Shown piece by piece: positions 53,574-62,195 of a stretch of DNA of 64,000 bases. The notes beneath the pieces are model-generated. The model ran no database searches. It saw only the letters and a list, made by a program, of their open reading frames with translations, and was not told the DNA's origin. Source of the stretch: Micromonospora nigra (GTDB lineage: Bacteria > Actinomycetota > Actinomycetes > Mycobacteriales > Micromonosporaceae). The position numbers and the translations under genes were made by a program. Numbering within the stretch: position 1 is the stretch's first letter; each line of letters starts with the position of its first letter. The DNA lies in the NCBI RefSeq assembly GCF_900091585.1, contig NZ_FMHT01000003.1, positions 5,730,001 to 5,794,000 on the forward strand, read 5' to 3'.

Positions 53574-53920
53574 CGGGCGGCGGCGTGGCCGGCGGTGGCG
53601 GCGGCGAGGCCGGCGGCCAGACTCAGCAGCACGTACGCCACGGCCCGCGCGCGGTCGCCGCGCCGGGTCAGGGCCAACGTCTCGTAACTCAGCGTGGACC
53701 AGGTCGTCAGGGCGCCGCAGAAGCCCGTGCCGAGCCCGGCGGCGACGGCCGGACTCGCCGCCCCGCCGAGCACCGCGCCGAGCAGCAGCGACCCGGCGAC
53801 GTTGACGCTCAGCGTGCCCCAGGGCAGGCCGGAACCCAGCCGGGCCTGCACGGCCCGGTCGGTGAGGTAGCGCAGCGGTGCGCCGAGGGCCGCGCCGACC
53901 GCGACGAGCAGGGCGGTCAC
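53558..53920 (-). CDS. crcB: Fluoride channel subunit CrcB/FluC, second gene of pair
   Basis: Membrane protein of 120 aa with four helices. The family motifs GAPLRYLTDRAVQARLGS, GTLSVNVAGSLLLGAVLGG and GFCGALTTWSTLSYETLAL carry the polar Asn, Thr and Ser residues that line the F- pore. GTG 53920 overlaps the stop of the other crcB gene by 4 nt. Paired crcB genes in Gram-positive bacteria usually form a heterodimer. The open frame continues far upstream, but that is a compositional extension. Confidence 0.9.
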   Translation of the reverse strand: MTALLVAVGAALGAPLRYLTDRAVQARLGSGLPWGTLSVNVAGSLLLGAVLGGAASPAVAAGLGTGFCGALTTWSTLSYETLALTRRGDRARAVAYVLLSLAAGLAAATAGHAAARALAG

Positions 53921-54399
53921 CGGGCATCCCCGGCGGCGGGGCCGAGCAGCCGGCGGGTGGCGGTGTCGCCCAGCCACACCGCCACCAGTGCGCCGACCAC
54001 GGTCGCGGTCAGGTAGCCGGCCGCGGTCGCCACCGCCCCGGCGGCGAGCGCCCGGTGGACGTCGACCACGGACGTGGAGAAGGTGGTGAAGCCGCCGAGC
54101 ACGCCCACACCGAGGAACGGTCGGGTCAGCGGCCGACCGCCGCCGGCCCTGTCGAGGACCGCCATCAGCACTCCGATCAGCAGGCAGCCGGTGACGTTGA
54201 CGCCGAGGGTCGACCATCCGAAGCCCGCCGGCGGGTAGGGGAACGCCTGCCCGAGGCCGGCGCGGGCCAGGGCGCCGAGCGCACCACCGGCGGCCACCGC
54301 GCCGAGCACCGCCACCGGGCGCGCGGGCCATTCGTTGCGGTCGGCGGGTACGCGCAGGTCGACGTCGGGGTCGACGCGCGGCTCGGGTGCCTCGGACAC
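53917..54399 (-). CDS. crcB: Fluoride channel subunit CrcB/FluC, first gene of pair
   Basis: Protein of about 160 aa with a polar N-terminal extension of about 40 residues, then four helices with GALARAGLGQAFPY, GTLGVNVTGCLLIGVLMAV-like (STLGVNVTGC) and GFCGGFTTFS-like (GVLGGFTTFSTSVVDVHRAL) motifs. GTG 54399 is preferred: GGGAGG lies 3 nt upstream. The longer start ATG 54435 lies inside a TATGCT -10-like box (54436-54431) and has no ribosome site. No fluoride riboswitch is seen in front. Confidence 0.85.
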   Translation of the reverse strand: MSEAPEPRVDPDVDLRVPADRNEWPARPVAVLGAVAAGGALGALARAGLGQAFPYPPAGFGWSTLGVNVTGCLLIGVLMAVLDRAGGGRPLTRPFLGVGVLGGFTTFSTSVVDVHRALAAGAVATAAGYLTATVVGALVAVWLGDTATRRLLGPAAGDAR

Positions 54400-54607
54400 G
54401 GTCCTCCCACCGGTTCGGGGTGCCCCGGCGAGCATAGCCAGCCAGGTCCGGCGGCGGGCGCGGCGACCGGGCCCGGCCCCACCACGCCGCCGGCCCGGAG
54501 CGGGGCCGAGGTGCCAGCCCCGGACCGTACCGTGTCAGGATCGGCGGGCGGCCGGGCCGGGACGGCCCCGGTGTCCCCGTTGCCGCCGTGACGCACAGGA
54601 GGCACCG

Positions 54608-55081
54608 ATGCAGGACACCGCCCCGCCCTCCGGGGCCAGCGAGGTCGCCGGGCGGACAGCCGCACACGACATGTTCGACGCCGACGTGGCGTCCCGCGCA
54701 CTGGGCGTCGAGCTGGTCTCGGCGGGCGGGGGCTTCGCCGAGGCCCGGATGCGGGTCGTCCCGACGATGGTCAACGGTCACCGGATCGCTCACGGCGGGT
54801 ACGTCTTCCTGCTGGCCGACACCGCCTTCGCACTCGCCTGCAACAGCCACGGCCCGGCCACCGTCGCCGCCGGCGGCGAGATCACCTTCGTCCGCCCCGC
54901 CCACGAGGGTGACCTGCTGGTGGCCCGTGCCGCCGAGCGGACCCGCTTCGGCCGCAGCGGCATCTACGACGTCACGGTCAGCGGTGCCGACGGCCAGGTC
55001 GTGGCCGAGTTCCGGGGCCACAGCCGCACCCTGACGGCCGCACCCGCCACCCCCGGCCCCTCGAACGACACCGCCCCGTGA
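54608..55081 (+). CDS. paaI: Hydroxyphenylacetyl-CoA thioesterase PaaI-like
   Basis: Hotdog-fold thioesterase of 157 aa. VPTMVNGHRIAHGGYVFLLADTAFALACNSHGP holds the active-site region (HGGYVFLLAD) typical of PaaI, and FRGHSRTLT closes the domain. PaaI removes CoA from dead-end ring-hydroxylated phenylacetyl-CoA products. No phenylacetate genes are nearby, so it may act more widely on aryl-CoA esters. AGGAGG lies 6 nt before ATG 54608. Confidence 0.87.
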   Translation: MQDTAPPSGASEVAGRTAAHDMFDADVASRALGVELVSAGGGFAEARMRVVPTMVNGHRIAHGGYVFLLADTAFALACNSHGPATVAAGGEITFVRPAHEGDLLVARAAERTRFGRSGIYDVTVSGADGQVVAEFRGHSRTLTAAPATPGPSNDTAP

Positions 55082-55243
55082 CCTTAGCCCCCGGCTGCCC
55101 TTCGACGCCGGGCTGTGCCCGGACGACCCGGTCGAGCCGCGGGATCGAGGCCGTGCCCACGCCGGTCGAGGCGGCGCGACGGCAGGTGGGGCTGCGGTGA
55201 GCGGGCGACCGCGCGGCGGGTCGTCCCTGTCACCGGGGTCCGG

Positions 55244-55249
55244 CACGAT
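55244..55249 (+). promoter_or_regulatory. Weak -10 of a possible leaderless promoter
   Basis: CACGAT ends 6 nt before ATG 55256. It is one base off the TANNNT pattern but in the same position as the better examples. No SD is seen upstream of the gene. Confidence 0.35.
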
Positions 55250-55255
55250 GTCCGG

Positions 55256-55822
55256 ATGGGACACATCGTGCTCTTCCACTCCGTGTACGGCCTGCGTCCG
55301 GCCGTCCTGACCGCCGCCGACCGGCTGCGCGGGGCCGGCCACGAGGTGCACACCCCCGACCTCTACGCCGCCGCCGCCGTCGACACGGTGCAGGAGGGTT
55401 TCGCCCTGCTCGAACGCACCGGCCTGGACACGGTGCTCGACCGGGCTCGGGCGGCGGTGCGTCCGCTGCCGGCCGACACCGTGCTCGCCGGCTTCTCGAT
55501 GGGGGCGGGGGTGGCCGGTGCGATGCTCGCCGAGCGTCCCGACACCGCCGGGTTGCTGCTGCTGCACGGCACCGGGGGCTCGCCGGCGGCCGTACGCCCC
55601 GGCCTGCGGGTCGCGCTGCACCTGGCCGACCCCGACGAGTACGACGCGCCCGCGGAGGTCGACGAGTGGCACCGGGCCATGACGACGGCGGGCGCCGAGG
55701 TCGAACGGCACCGCTACCCGGGCGTCGGTCACCTGTTCACCGATCCCGCGGTGCCCGACCACGACCAGGCCGCCGCCACCCTCGCCTGGGAGCGGGTGCT
55801 GACGTTCCTCGCCCCGCGCTGA
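55256..55822 (+). CDS. Dienelactone-hydrolase-like protein
   Basis: Alpha/beta-hydrolase-fold protein of 188 aa. It starts GHIVLFHSVYGLRPAV, the nucleophile elbow is AGFSMGAGVAG (Ser where classical dienelactone hydrolase has Cys), and the C-terminal GVGHLFTDP supplies the His. Family members open lactone rings or cleave small esters. The Ser makes a general esterase role as likely as a lactonase role. The gene is convergent with the damaged cyclase gene and may lie where that gene's end has been lost. Confidence 0.8.
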   Translation: MGHIVLFHSVYGLRPAVLTAADRLRGAGHEVHTPDLYAAAAVDTVQEGFALLERTGLDTVLDRARAAVRPLPADTVLAGFSMGAGVAGAMLAERPDTAGLLLLHGTGGSPAAVRPGLRVALHLADPDEYDAPAEVDEWHRAMTTAGAEVERHRYPGVGHLFTDPAVPDHDQAAATLAWERVLTFLAPR

Positions 55823-57526
55823 CCCGGGCACCCTCCTCGCCCGACCGGCGAGCGCGGCGCGGGCCGCCCTCGGCAGCCGGGCGTACGCGACCTGCCGCAC
55901 CGCCGGCTCGGCGAACGCCAGACCACCGGCCGGGTGGGCGACCAGCAGTCCCCGCCCGGTCAGGGTGCGCAGCGCCGACGTGACCCAGTCCGGTGACCGG
56001 CCGAGCAGGCGGGCCAACCCGGCGGGCGGGAAACCGTCGGGCAACGCCGACGCCGCCATCAGCGCCGCCCGTGGCGCGCCGTCGAGGCGGTCCAGGCGGG
56101 CGTCCACCCGTCGGCGTACGGACTCCGGCACGGGTGGTGCCCCCGGCTCGTCGGCGTCGAGCGCCTCGACGTACGCGGTGGCGTGCCCCGGGTTGCCGCC
56201 CACCAGCGGCAACAGCCGGTGCACGAGCCGCACGGGCCGATCCGCCCGGCGCAGCAGGTGCCGCAGCAGCCGGCCCGTGGTGAGCGCGTCCAACGGACGT
56301 AGGCGCACGACCGCGTCGGCGGGGATGTCGGCCTCGTCCTCCGGCGGGTGCGTGACGATCACGGTCACCGGCACCCGGCGCGCGGTGGCCGCGTCGACCA
56401 GTGCTCGCAGGTGCCGGCGCAGGTCCGGGCCGGCCCGGTCGACGTCGTCGACCGCCACCACCACCGGCGTCCGGGCGGCCAGGACCAGCACGGCCTCGCG
56501 CCACAGCGCCACCGCCCGCAGGGCCGCCCGGGAGGTCGGCGCGTCGAGCAGGGTCTGCAAGGTGGCCGTCGCCGCCGGCCGGCGGGCCGGCGGCAGCAGG
56601 CCGGCCAGCGTCGCGGCGAGCCGGGAACGCACCGCCTGCGGCGGGTCCGTCGGGCCTGCCCCGACCAGGGCGCGCACCAGGTCGACGACGGCGGACGGCC
56701 CGTGTGGGCACGGTGGGCAGCCGATGACGTGCCACCGGCCCAGCCCACGGGCGCGGGCCAGTTCGTGCAGCAGGCGGGTGCGTCCGCCGCCGGGCGGTCC
56801 GACCAGCGACACCCAGCGGCCGGTGCGCCGTCGGACGGTCAGCCGGAGCTGGTCCCCGACGGCGGCGACCTCCCGCCGTCGGCCGAGGAACGGCCCGTCG
56901 TGGCGGGCGGGGCGCCGCCGGGCGGGGCCGGTGGCGTGCCACACGGTGACCGGCGCGTCCTTGCCGGGCACGGTCACCGGCCCGACGGCGCACTGCGCGA
57001 CCAGGCCGTCGACGGCCCGGTGCGTGGCCGCGCAGAGCGCCACCCCGCCCGGTGGGGCGCAGCCCTGCAACCGGGCGGCCAGGGAGATCACCGACCCGCT
57101 GGCCACCGCATGCCCGCCGTCGCGCGCGGCGGCCAGTTCCACCACGGTCTCCCCGGTTGCCACACCCACCCGGACCAGCAGCCGGGGGTGGCCGCGCGTG
57201 GGGCGGCGGTCCAGGGCGCGCTGGATCTCCAGCCCGGCCCGAACGGCCCGGTAGGCGTCCCAGCCGTCGGCGGTACGCGCGCCGAACAGTGCCATCACCG
57301 CGTCGCCGACGTACTTCTCGACCACCCCGTGCCAGCGGCGCAGCACCCGGGCCACGGTGCCGAAGTATCCGCGTTGCAGGGCCCGCACGTCCTCCGGATC
57401 GAGCCGGTCGACCAGCGCGGTCGACCCGACGATGTCGACGAACAGCACGGTGACCGTCCGTCTCTCCTGCGGCACCGGCCAGCGCACGACCCGCCCGGGA
57501 CGGGCGACCACGGTGGACCTTGACAT
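55823..57526 (-). pseudogene. Adenylate/guanylate cyclase-AAA ATPase gene, 3' truncated and apparently decayed
   Basis: The recognisable part has about 565 codons. Residues 21-190 are a class III cyclase domain (TVLFVDIVGSTALVDRL with Asp31; EKYVGDAVMALFG with Asp75). From about 215 there is an AAA/STAND ATPase (FLGRRREVAAVGD). The transition-state Asn is replaced: SGSVISLAARL has Ser where GDxVNxAARL has Asn. The Walker A reads GPPGGGRT, with Arg for the usual Lys. The C-terminal TPR-like part is missing: homology stops near 55835, where the opposite-strand hydrolase gene ends, and the frame has no stop until 53558. These signs suggest a deletion followed by decay. The end shown is where recognisable sequence stops, not a stop codon. 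Confidence 0.6.
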
Positions 57527-57706
57527 GTGACGCACCCACCTTCCGGCCTGGGGAAACGTGCCCACGCTGCGCAGCCTCCCAGCACCGGCCCGACGGGGGA
57601 TCGGCAGAACGACGTATGTCTGCCGACCGCAACCTTCAGTCGCATTGTCGACGCGAGGGGTACGACAGGTGGGGGTCGGCGGTAGAGGCGTGCGGGTCGC
57701 AGTGAC

Positions 57707-57712
57707 TAGGCT
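57707..57712 (+). promoter_or_regulatory. -10 element of a probable leaderless promoter (LAL regulator)
   Basis: TAGGCT ends 6 nt before ATG 57719, with no SD between. A -35 box is not evident. Confidence 0.55.
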
Positions 57713-57718
57713 CCTGGC

Positions 57719-60586
57719 ATGGCCAGCGACCTGGACACCCTCCCGCTCGTCGGTCGGTCGGACATGGTGGCGACGGTGCGGTCCGCGCTGCTCGACGACG
57801 TGGCGCCGGGGCAGACGGCGGCGGTGTTCCTCACCGGCGAGAGCGGCGTGGGCAAGACCCGCCTGTTGCACGAGGTCGGCGCGCGACTGCGCGACGCCGG
57901 GGCCGTGGTGCTCACCGGGTCCTGTCTGGACATCGGCGACGCGTCGCCGCTGCACCCACTGCGGCAGGCGTTGCGGCGTCTCGACGCCACGACGGCCACT
58001 CCCGACGCGTCGGCGGTGCGCGCGCTGCTGGCCGTGTTCACCGACGGGGCCACGGGCCCGGACGGCGCGGGTGCGCTGCTGGAACGGGTCTCCCGCGGGC
58101 TGAACGTCATCGCGGGGGGCCGGCCACTGGTGCTCGTCCTCGACGACCTGCAGTGGGTCGACCGCACCACCCGGCAGTTGCTGCTCTACCTGCTCGCCGG
58201 GCTGGGCGACCTGCCCCTGTCGGTGCTGGCCGCGGTGCGCTCGGAGTCGTTGCAGGGCGCCCACCCGTTGCGTCGGGTGCTGACCGAGCTGCGTCGACTG
58301 CGGTCGGTGCGGGTGCTGGACCTGGGTCCGCTGGACCGGGCGGCCACCGGGCAGCTCGCCGAGGCCGTCGTCGGTGGCCCGCTCACACCGGAGGCCGCCG
58401 AGCGGCTCTGGGCGCGCAGCGGCGGGAACCCGTTCGTGGTGGAGGAGCTGTCGCGGGCCCTGCGGGACGGGTGCGACGGCGTGTCGGACACGCTGCGGGA
58501 GGTGTTCCTGGCCCGCGTCGACGCGTTGCCGCAGCCTGCCCACGCGGTGGTCCACGCCGTCGCGGCGGGGGTGGAACCGGTCGACCACCGGGTGCTCGCC
58601 CGGGTCGTCGGCCTGCCGGAAGGCGCCCTGATCGACGCGGTGCGCGCCGCCGTCGACCACCGGCTGCTGACCGGCTCCGACGACGGCTACCGGCTGCGGC
58701 ACCGGCTGGTGGCCGAGGTGCTGGAACACGAGTTGCTGCCCGCCGAGCGCGCCGTGCTGCACCGGCGTTACGCCGAGGCGCTGACGGCCGTCCCGGGCGA
58801 GCTGTACCAGGCCCGGCTCGCCCACCACTGGCAGCTGGCCGGGGAGCCGGCGCGGGCGCTGCCGGCGTCGGTGGCGGCGGCGCGGGAGGCGCAGCGGCTG
58901 CACGGGTACGCCGAGGCACACCGGCACTGGTCGGTGGCGTTGCACCTGGCGGCGGAGCTGCCCGACGCGAACCGGGCGGAGCTGCTGGAGCACGCGGCGG
59001 AGTCGGCGCACCACAGCGGCGAGCACGCGCGCGCGTTGGCGCTGCTGGAGGAGTTGGCCGCCGCCGAGGCGGCCCCGCCGGTCTGCGAGGTGCACATCCG
59101 CCGGGCCCGTTACCTGGCCGCCGCCGGCCGTTCGGCGCTCGCCGAGGCGGAGTACGGGCGGGCGCTGGCAGCGGCCGACTGCACGGACCGGCAACGGGCG
59201 ACCGCCGCGGCCCGCCTGGCCGAGCTGCTGCTGCACCTGGGCCGGTACGCCGACGCGGGGGAGCGGGCCCGGGAGGCCCTCGCCCTGGCCGAGCAGGTCG
59301 ACGGGGCGACCTCGGAGGTGGTCCTGGCCAGTGCGGCGCTGGGCTACTCCGAGGCGTTCCTGGAGGATCCGGACGCCGGGCTGGCGGTGATGCGTCAGGC
59401 GCTGGCCACCGCCGAACGGGCGGGCCGGCCGGAGGACGTCGCCTGCGCCTACCTGCACCTGGCGGAGCTGCTGACCGGCCCGTTGAACATCTGCGAGGAG
59501 GGTGTCGTGGTGGCCCGGCGCGGTGCCGAGCGGGTCGCCGAGCTGGGCCTGGGCCGCACCTGGGAGACCCGGCTGCTGGCGATCGCCACCAACGGGCTGT
59601 TCCGGATCGGCCAGTGGGCCGAGGCGGAGAAGGTCGTGGCGGTGGCGTTGCGGCACCGGCCCTCGGGCGCGGACGCGGTGGAGCTGCTGCTGGCCCGTTG
59701 CCGCCTGTCGGTGGGCTACGGTGACGTCGAGGCCGCCGACCGTGATCTGGAGTCGGTGGCGACCATGCTCGCCGGCGGCGGTGCCCGGCACGTGATTCCG
59801 CTGCTGACGCTGCGGGCCGGCCTGGCGATGTGGCAGGGGCGGCACGACCTGGCCCGCCAGGCGGTGCAGCGCGGCCTCACCGAGACCCGCTCCGACGACC
59901 TGGTGATCCTGGCGGTGCTGGTGTGGCACGGGCTGCGTGCCGAGGCCGAGGCGCACGCCAGCCGTACGGTCGAGGTCGACGACACGTCGGTGCGTCGGCT
60001 GCGGGAGATCGCCGAGCGGGTGGCCCGACGCAGCGAGGGTGCGGTGCGTTCGGTGCGGGAGATGGTCGACGGCTACCTGACGTTGTGCGCGGCCGAGGTG
60101 AGCCGTCTCGACGGCAGTGATCCGGAGTTGTGGGCGCGCTCGGCCGCCGAGTGGGACGGGCGCAACCATCCCTACCCGGCCGCGTACGCCCGGCTGCGGC
60201 AGGCGGAGGCGCTGTTGGCCCGTCGCCGCAAGGGCGCCACGGCGGGGCGGCTGCTGCGGGAGGCGTACGCGACGGCGCAGGGTCTCGGTGCGGTGCCGCT
60301 GACCCGGGAGATCCACACCCTGGCCGGGCGGGCCCGGGTGTCCCTGGAGGCGCCCGCACCGGCTCCCACCGCCGCCGGTGCGGGCGCGGACGAGCTCGCC
60401 ACGTTGACCTCCCGGGAGCGGGAGGTGCTCGCCGCGGTGGCCGAGGGGCTGACGAACCGGGAGATCGGGCAGCGGCTGTTCATCAGCGAACGCACCATCG
60501 GCGTACACGTGTCGCACATCTTCGACAAGCTCCAGGTGCGTACCCGGGTGCAGGCCAGCGCGATCTGGCTGCGGTCACGTACCTAG
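57719..60586 (+). CDS. Large ATP-binding LuxR-family (LAL) transcriptional regulator
   Basis: Regulator of 955 aa. Residues about 10-260 form a STAND/AAA ATPase: Walker A GESGVGKTR at 40-48, Walker B LVLVLDDLQWVD near 139, and the SGGNPFVVEELSRAL sensor near 240. The middle, about 380-870, is helical with TPR-like repeats. The last 65 residues are a LuxR helix-turn-helix (LTSREREVLAAVAEGLTNREIGQRLF, SERTIGVHVSHIFDKL). Such proteins activate genes on binding a signal and ATP. Target and signal are unknown. It is divergent from the cyclase/AAA remnant, and the two may have formed a regulatory pair. The mRNA appears to be leaderless. Confidence 0.9.
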   Translation: MASDLDTLPLVGRSDMVATVRSALLDDVAPGQTAAVFLTGESGVGKTRLLHEVGARLRDAGAVVLTGSCLDIGDASPLHPLRQALRRLDATTATPDASAVRALLAVFTDGATGPDGAGALLERVSRGLNVIAGGRPLVLVLDDLQWVDRTTRQLLLYLLAGLGDLPLSVLAAVRSESLQGAHPLRRVLTELRRLRSVRVLDLGPLDRAATGQLAEAVVGGPLTPEAAERLWARSGGNPFVVEELSRALRDGCDGVSDTLREVFLARVDALPQPAHAVVHAVAAGVEPVDHRVLARVVGLPEGALIDAVRAAVDHRLLTGSDDGYRLRHRLVAEVLEHELLPAERAVLHRRYAEALTAVPGELYQARLAHHWQLAGEPARALPASVAAAREAQRLHGYAEAHRHWSVALHLAAELPDANRAELLEHAAESAHHSGEHARALALLEELAAAEAAPPVCEVHIRRARYLAAAGRSALAEAEYGRALAAADCTDRQRATAAARLAELLLHLGRYADAGERAREALALAEQVDGATSEVVLASAALGYSEAFLEDPDAGLAVMRQALATAERAGRPEDVACAYLHLAELLTGPLNICEEGVVVARRGAERVAELGLGRTWETRLLAIATNGLFRIGQWAEAEKVVAVALRHRPSGADAVELLLARCRLSVGYGDVEAADRDLESVATMLAGGGARHVIPLLTLRAGLAMWQGRHDLARQAVQRGLTETRSDDLVILAVLVWHGLRAEAEAHASRTVEVDDTSVRRLREIAERVARRSEGAVRSVREMVDGYLTLCAAEVSRLDGSDPELWARSAAEWDGRNHPYPAAYARLRQAEALLARRRKGATAGRLLREAYATAQGLGAVPLTREIHTLAGRARVSLEAPAPAPTAAGAGADELATLTSREREVLAAVAEGLTNREIGQRLFISERTIGVHVSHIFDKLQVRTRVQASAIWLRSRT

Positions 60587-60698
60587 CCGGGGCGGCACGG
60601 ATACGTCGTTCTACTGATCCCGCGCGGGACGCCGGCTGACAGGCTGGTGCCCGTCGACGCGGCACCGTGGGGTGTCCGCCGGGTGTGGTGGAGGCGAG

Positions 60699-61469
60699 AT
60701 GAGCGAACCGGTCTGGGGGCCCGTGCACCGGGACATCGTCGACCTGCTCGCCGACCATCCCGCCGACGTGCCGGCCGTGGTCGACCATCTCACCAAGCTC
60801 CAGGACCTGCTGGTACGGCTGCCGCCGCTGGAGGACAGCTGCCCGCTGGCCGACTTCAACAAGCTGTACCTGACCATCACGTCCAGCGTGCTCGACGGGC
60901 TGTACGACGGCCGCTTCGTCGACCCGGGCTTCCTGTCCCGGCTCGACGTGGAGTTCGCCGCCCGGTACTTCGACGCGCTGCGGCTGTGGACCGACGGCAG
61001 CCAGAGCACCCCGAAGGCGTGGTCGTGCCTGTTCGAGCGGATGCGCGGCCCGGACGCCCGTCCGCTGCCCTCGGCGGCGGCCGGCGTCAACGCCCACATC
61101 AACTTCGACCTGCCGTTCGCCCTGGTGACCACCTTCGACCACCTGGAGTCCGAGCCGGTCGACGGCACCGACCAGCACCGCGACTATCTGGAGATCAACA
61201 GGATCTTCGCGGACCGGATCCCCGGCCTGCGGCGGGGCTACCTGGAGCGGTGGCAACTGCTCATCGACATGCTCAACGGCGACATCGACGACTGGTACCA
61301 GGGGGAACTGGTCGAATACACCCGCGACGTCGCCTGGCGCAACGCGCAGAAGATCTGGCGGTGCAGGCACGATCCGCACCGGCGCGAGTGTGAGCGTACG
61401 CGGCTGGACGACAACGCCGCGGCGCTCGGCCGGCTGCTGCTGTCGCCTCTCGGGGCGTTCCTGCAGTAG
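60699..61469 (+). CDS. DUF5995 family protein
   Basis: Soluble, mostly helical protein of 256 aa. Recognisable family stretches are LADFNKLYLTITSSVLDGL, the His-containing GVNAHINFDLPFALVTTF and INRIFADRIPGL. The conserved His and Asp could bind metal or act catalytically, but no activity is established. ATG 60699 is chosen over 60672 because GGAGG is 4-5 nt upstream and the family begins with this segment. Confidence 0.75.
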   Translation: MSEPVWGPVHRDIVDLLADHPADVPAVVDHLTKLQDLLVRLPPLEDSCPLADFNKLYLTITSSVLDGLYDGRFVDPGFLSRLDVEFAARYFDALRLWTDGSQSTPKAWSCLFERMRGPDARPLPSAAAGVNAHINFDLPFALVTTFDHLESEPVDGTDQHRDYLEINRIFADRIPGLRRGYLERWQLLIDMLNGDIDDWYQGELVEYTRDVAWRNAQKIWRCRHDPHRRECERTRLDDNAAALGRLLLSPLGAFLQ

Positions 61470-61603
61470 CCGGGGGACGGGGGGTCCCCGCGCCCCGACC
61501 GGGGCGCGGGGACACGTCCCGCAGGGCGGGGAGCGACCCGGGGGGCGCGGGGGCCGGCCGGCCCGGGGGGTGTCGGCCGTCCCCCGCGGGGTACGCCGCC
61601 GCC

Positions 61604-61720
61604 ATGACCGTTCCGCCCCGGCGGCGTCCCGCCGCGCGTCCCCGTCCCCGTCCCGCCGTGCGGCCGCGTCCCGCCCGCCCCGGCGACGTACGCCGTCCGG
61701 ATCGGGGCGGCCGGCGGTGA
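61604..61720 (+). CDS. 38-codon Arg/Pro-rich ORF overlapping the next start
   Basis: Small ORF ([19 protein letters not shown] start) whose TGA forms a GTGA overlap with the next gene. No SD precedes its ATG, and the composition is that of random GC-rich DNA, so it may be chance. The remaining 61470-61603 holds no gene I can support. Confidence 0.25.
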   Translation: MTVPPRRRPAARPRPRPAVRPRPARPGDVRRPDRGGRR

Positions 61721-62100
61721 GCACCACCTTCCCGTTCCGGTTCGACCCCCGGTACCGTCCGGCCCTTGCCCTGCTGGGCGTGCGGCCGTCGACCGCGCGG
61801 GTGGTGGTGGGACAGGGCGAGGTGCGGGTCCGCTTCGGCCCGTGGCGGGTGCGCGCCGACCTGGCCGACGTGGTGGCGGTGGAGCCCGGCGGGCCGTACC
61901 GCTGGTGGAAGGTGATCGGTCCGCACCTGTCCCTCGCCGACGGGGGTGTCACCTTCGGCACCAGCGTCGCCGCCGGTGTGTGTCTGCGGTTTCGCCGCCC
62001 GGTGCCGGCGCTGCTGCCGGGTGGGCTGCTGCGGCATCCCGGTGTCACCGTCACCGTGGCCGATCCGCCGGCCCTGACCCGTGCCCTGACCACCCCCTGA
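61717..62100 (+). CDS. Conserved-looking hypothetical protein (127 aa)
   Basis: Soluble beta-rich protein. The sequence ([55 protein letters not shown]) recalls a PH-like or DUF-type domain that some actinobacterial membrane-stress proteins contain, followed by a second strand set ([23 protein letters not shown]). Function is unknown. The start GTG 61717 lies in a GTGA overlap with the small ORF upstream; no strong SD is visible. Confidence 0.65.
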   Translation: MSTTFPFRFDPRYRPALALLGVRPSTARVVVGQGEVRVRFGPWRVRADLADVVAVEPGGPYRWWKVIGPHLSLADGGVTFGTSVAAGVCLRFRRPVPALLPGGLLRHPGVTVTVADPPALTRALTTP

Positions 62101-62195
62101 GCGCCGGATCGCCCGCCTGCGCAGGTTCGACCGTTCCGGCTGGCCGGCGCCCGAACAGCGCCTACGGTCGGGGCAGGAGGGGTGAGGGACGGGAC

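Noticed and set aside
54400-54600. Fluoride riboswitch before the crcB pair
   Set aside because: The conserved GGNGAUGG and GCC...CUGAUGA elements of that riboswitch are not seen; only a TATGCT -10-like box is.
53558-60517. Open frame of 2319 codons on the minus strand
   Set aside because: It joins a true crcB gene, antisense of the PaaI, hydrolase and LAL genes and the cyclase remnant. The length reflects few stop codons in GC-rich antisense, not a giant protein. Only the crcB and cyclase/AAA parts show family signatures.
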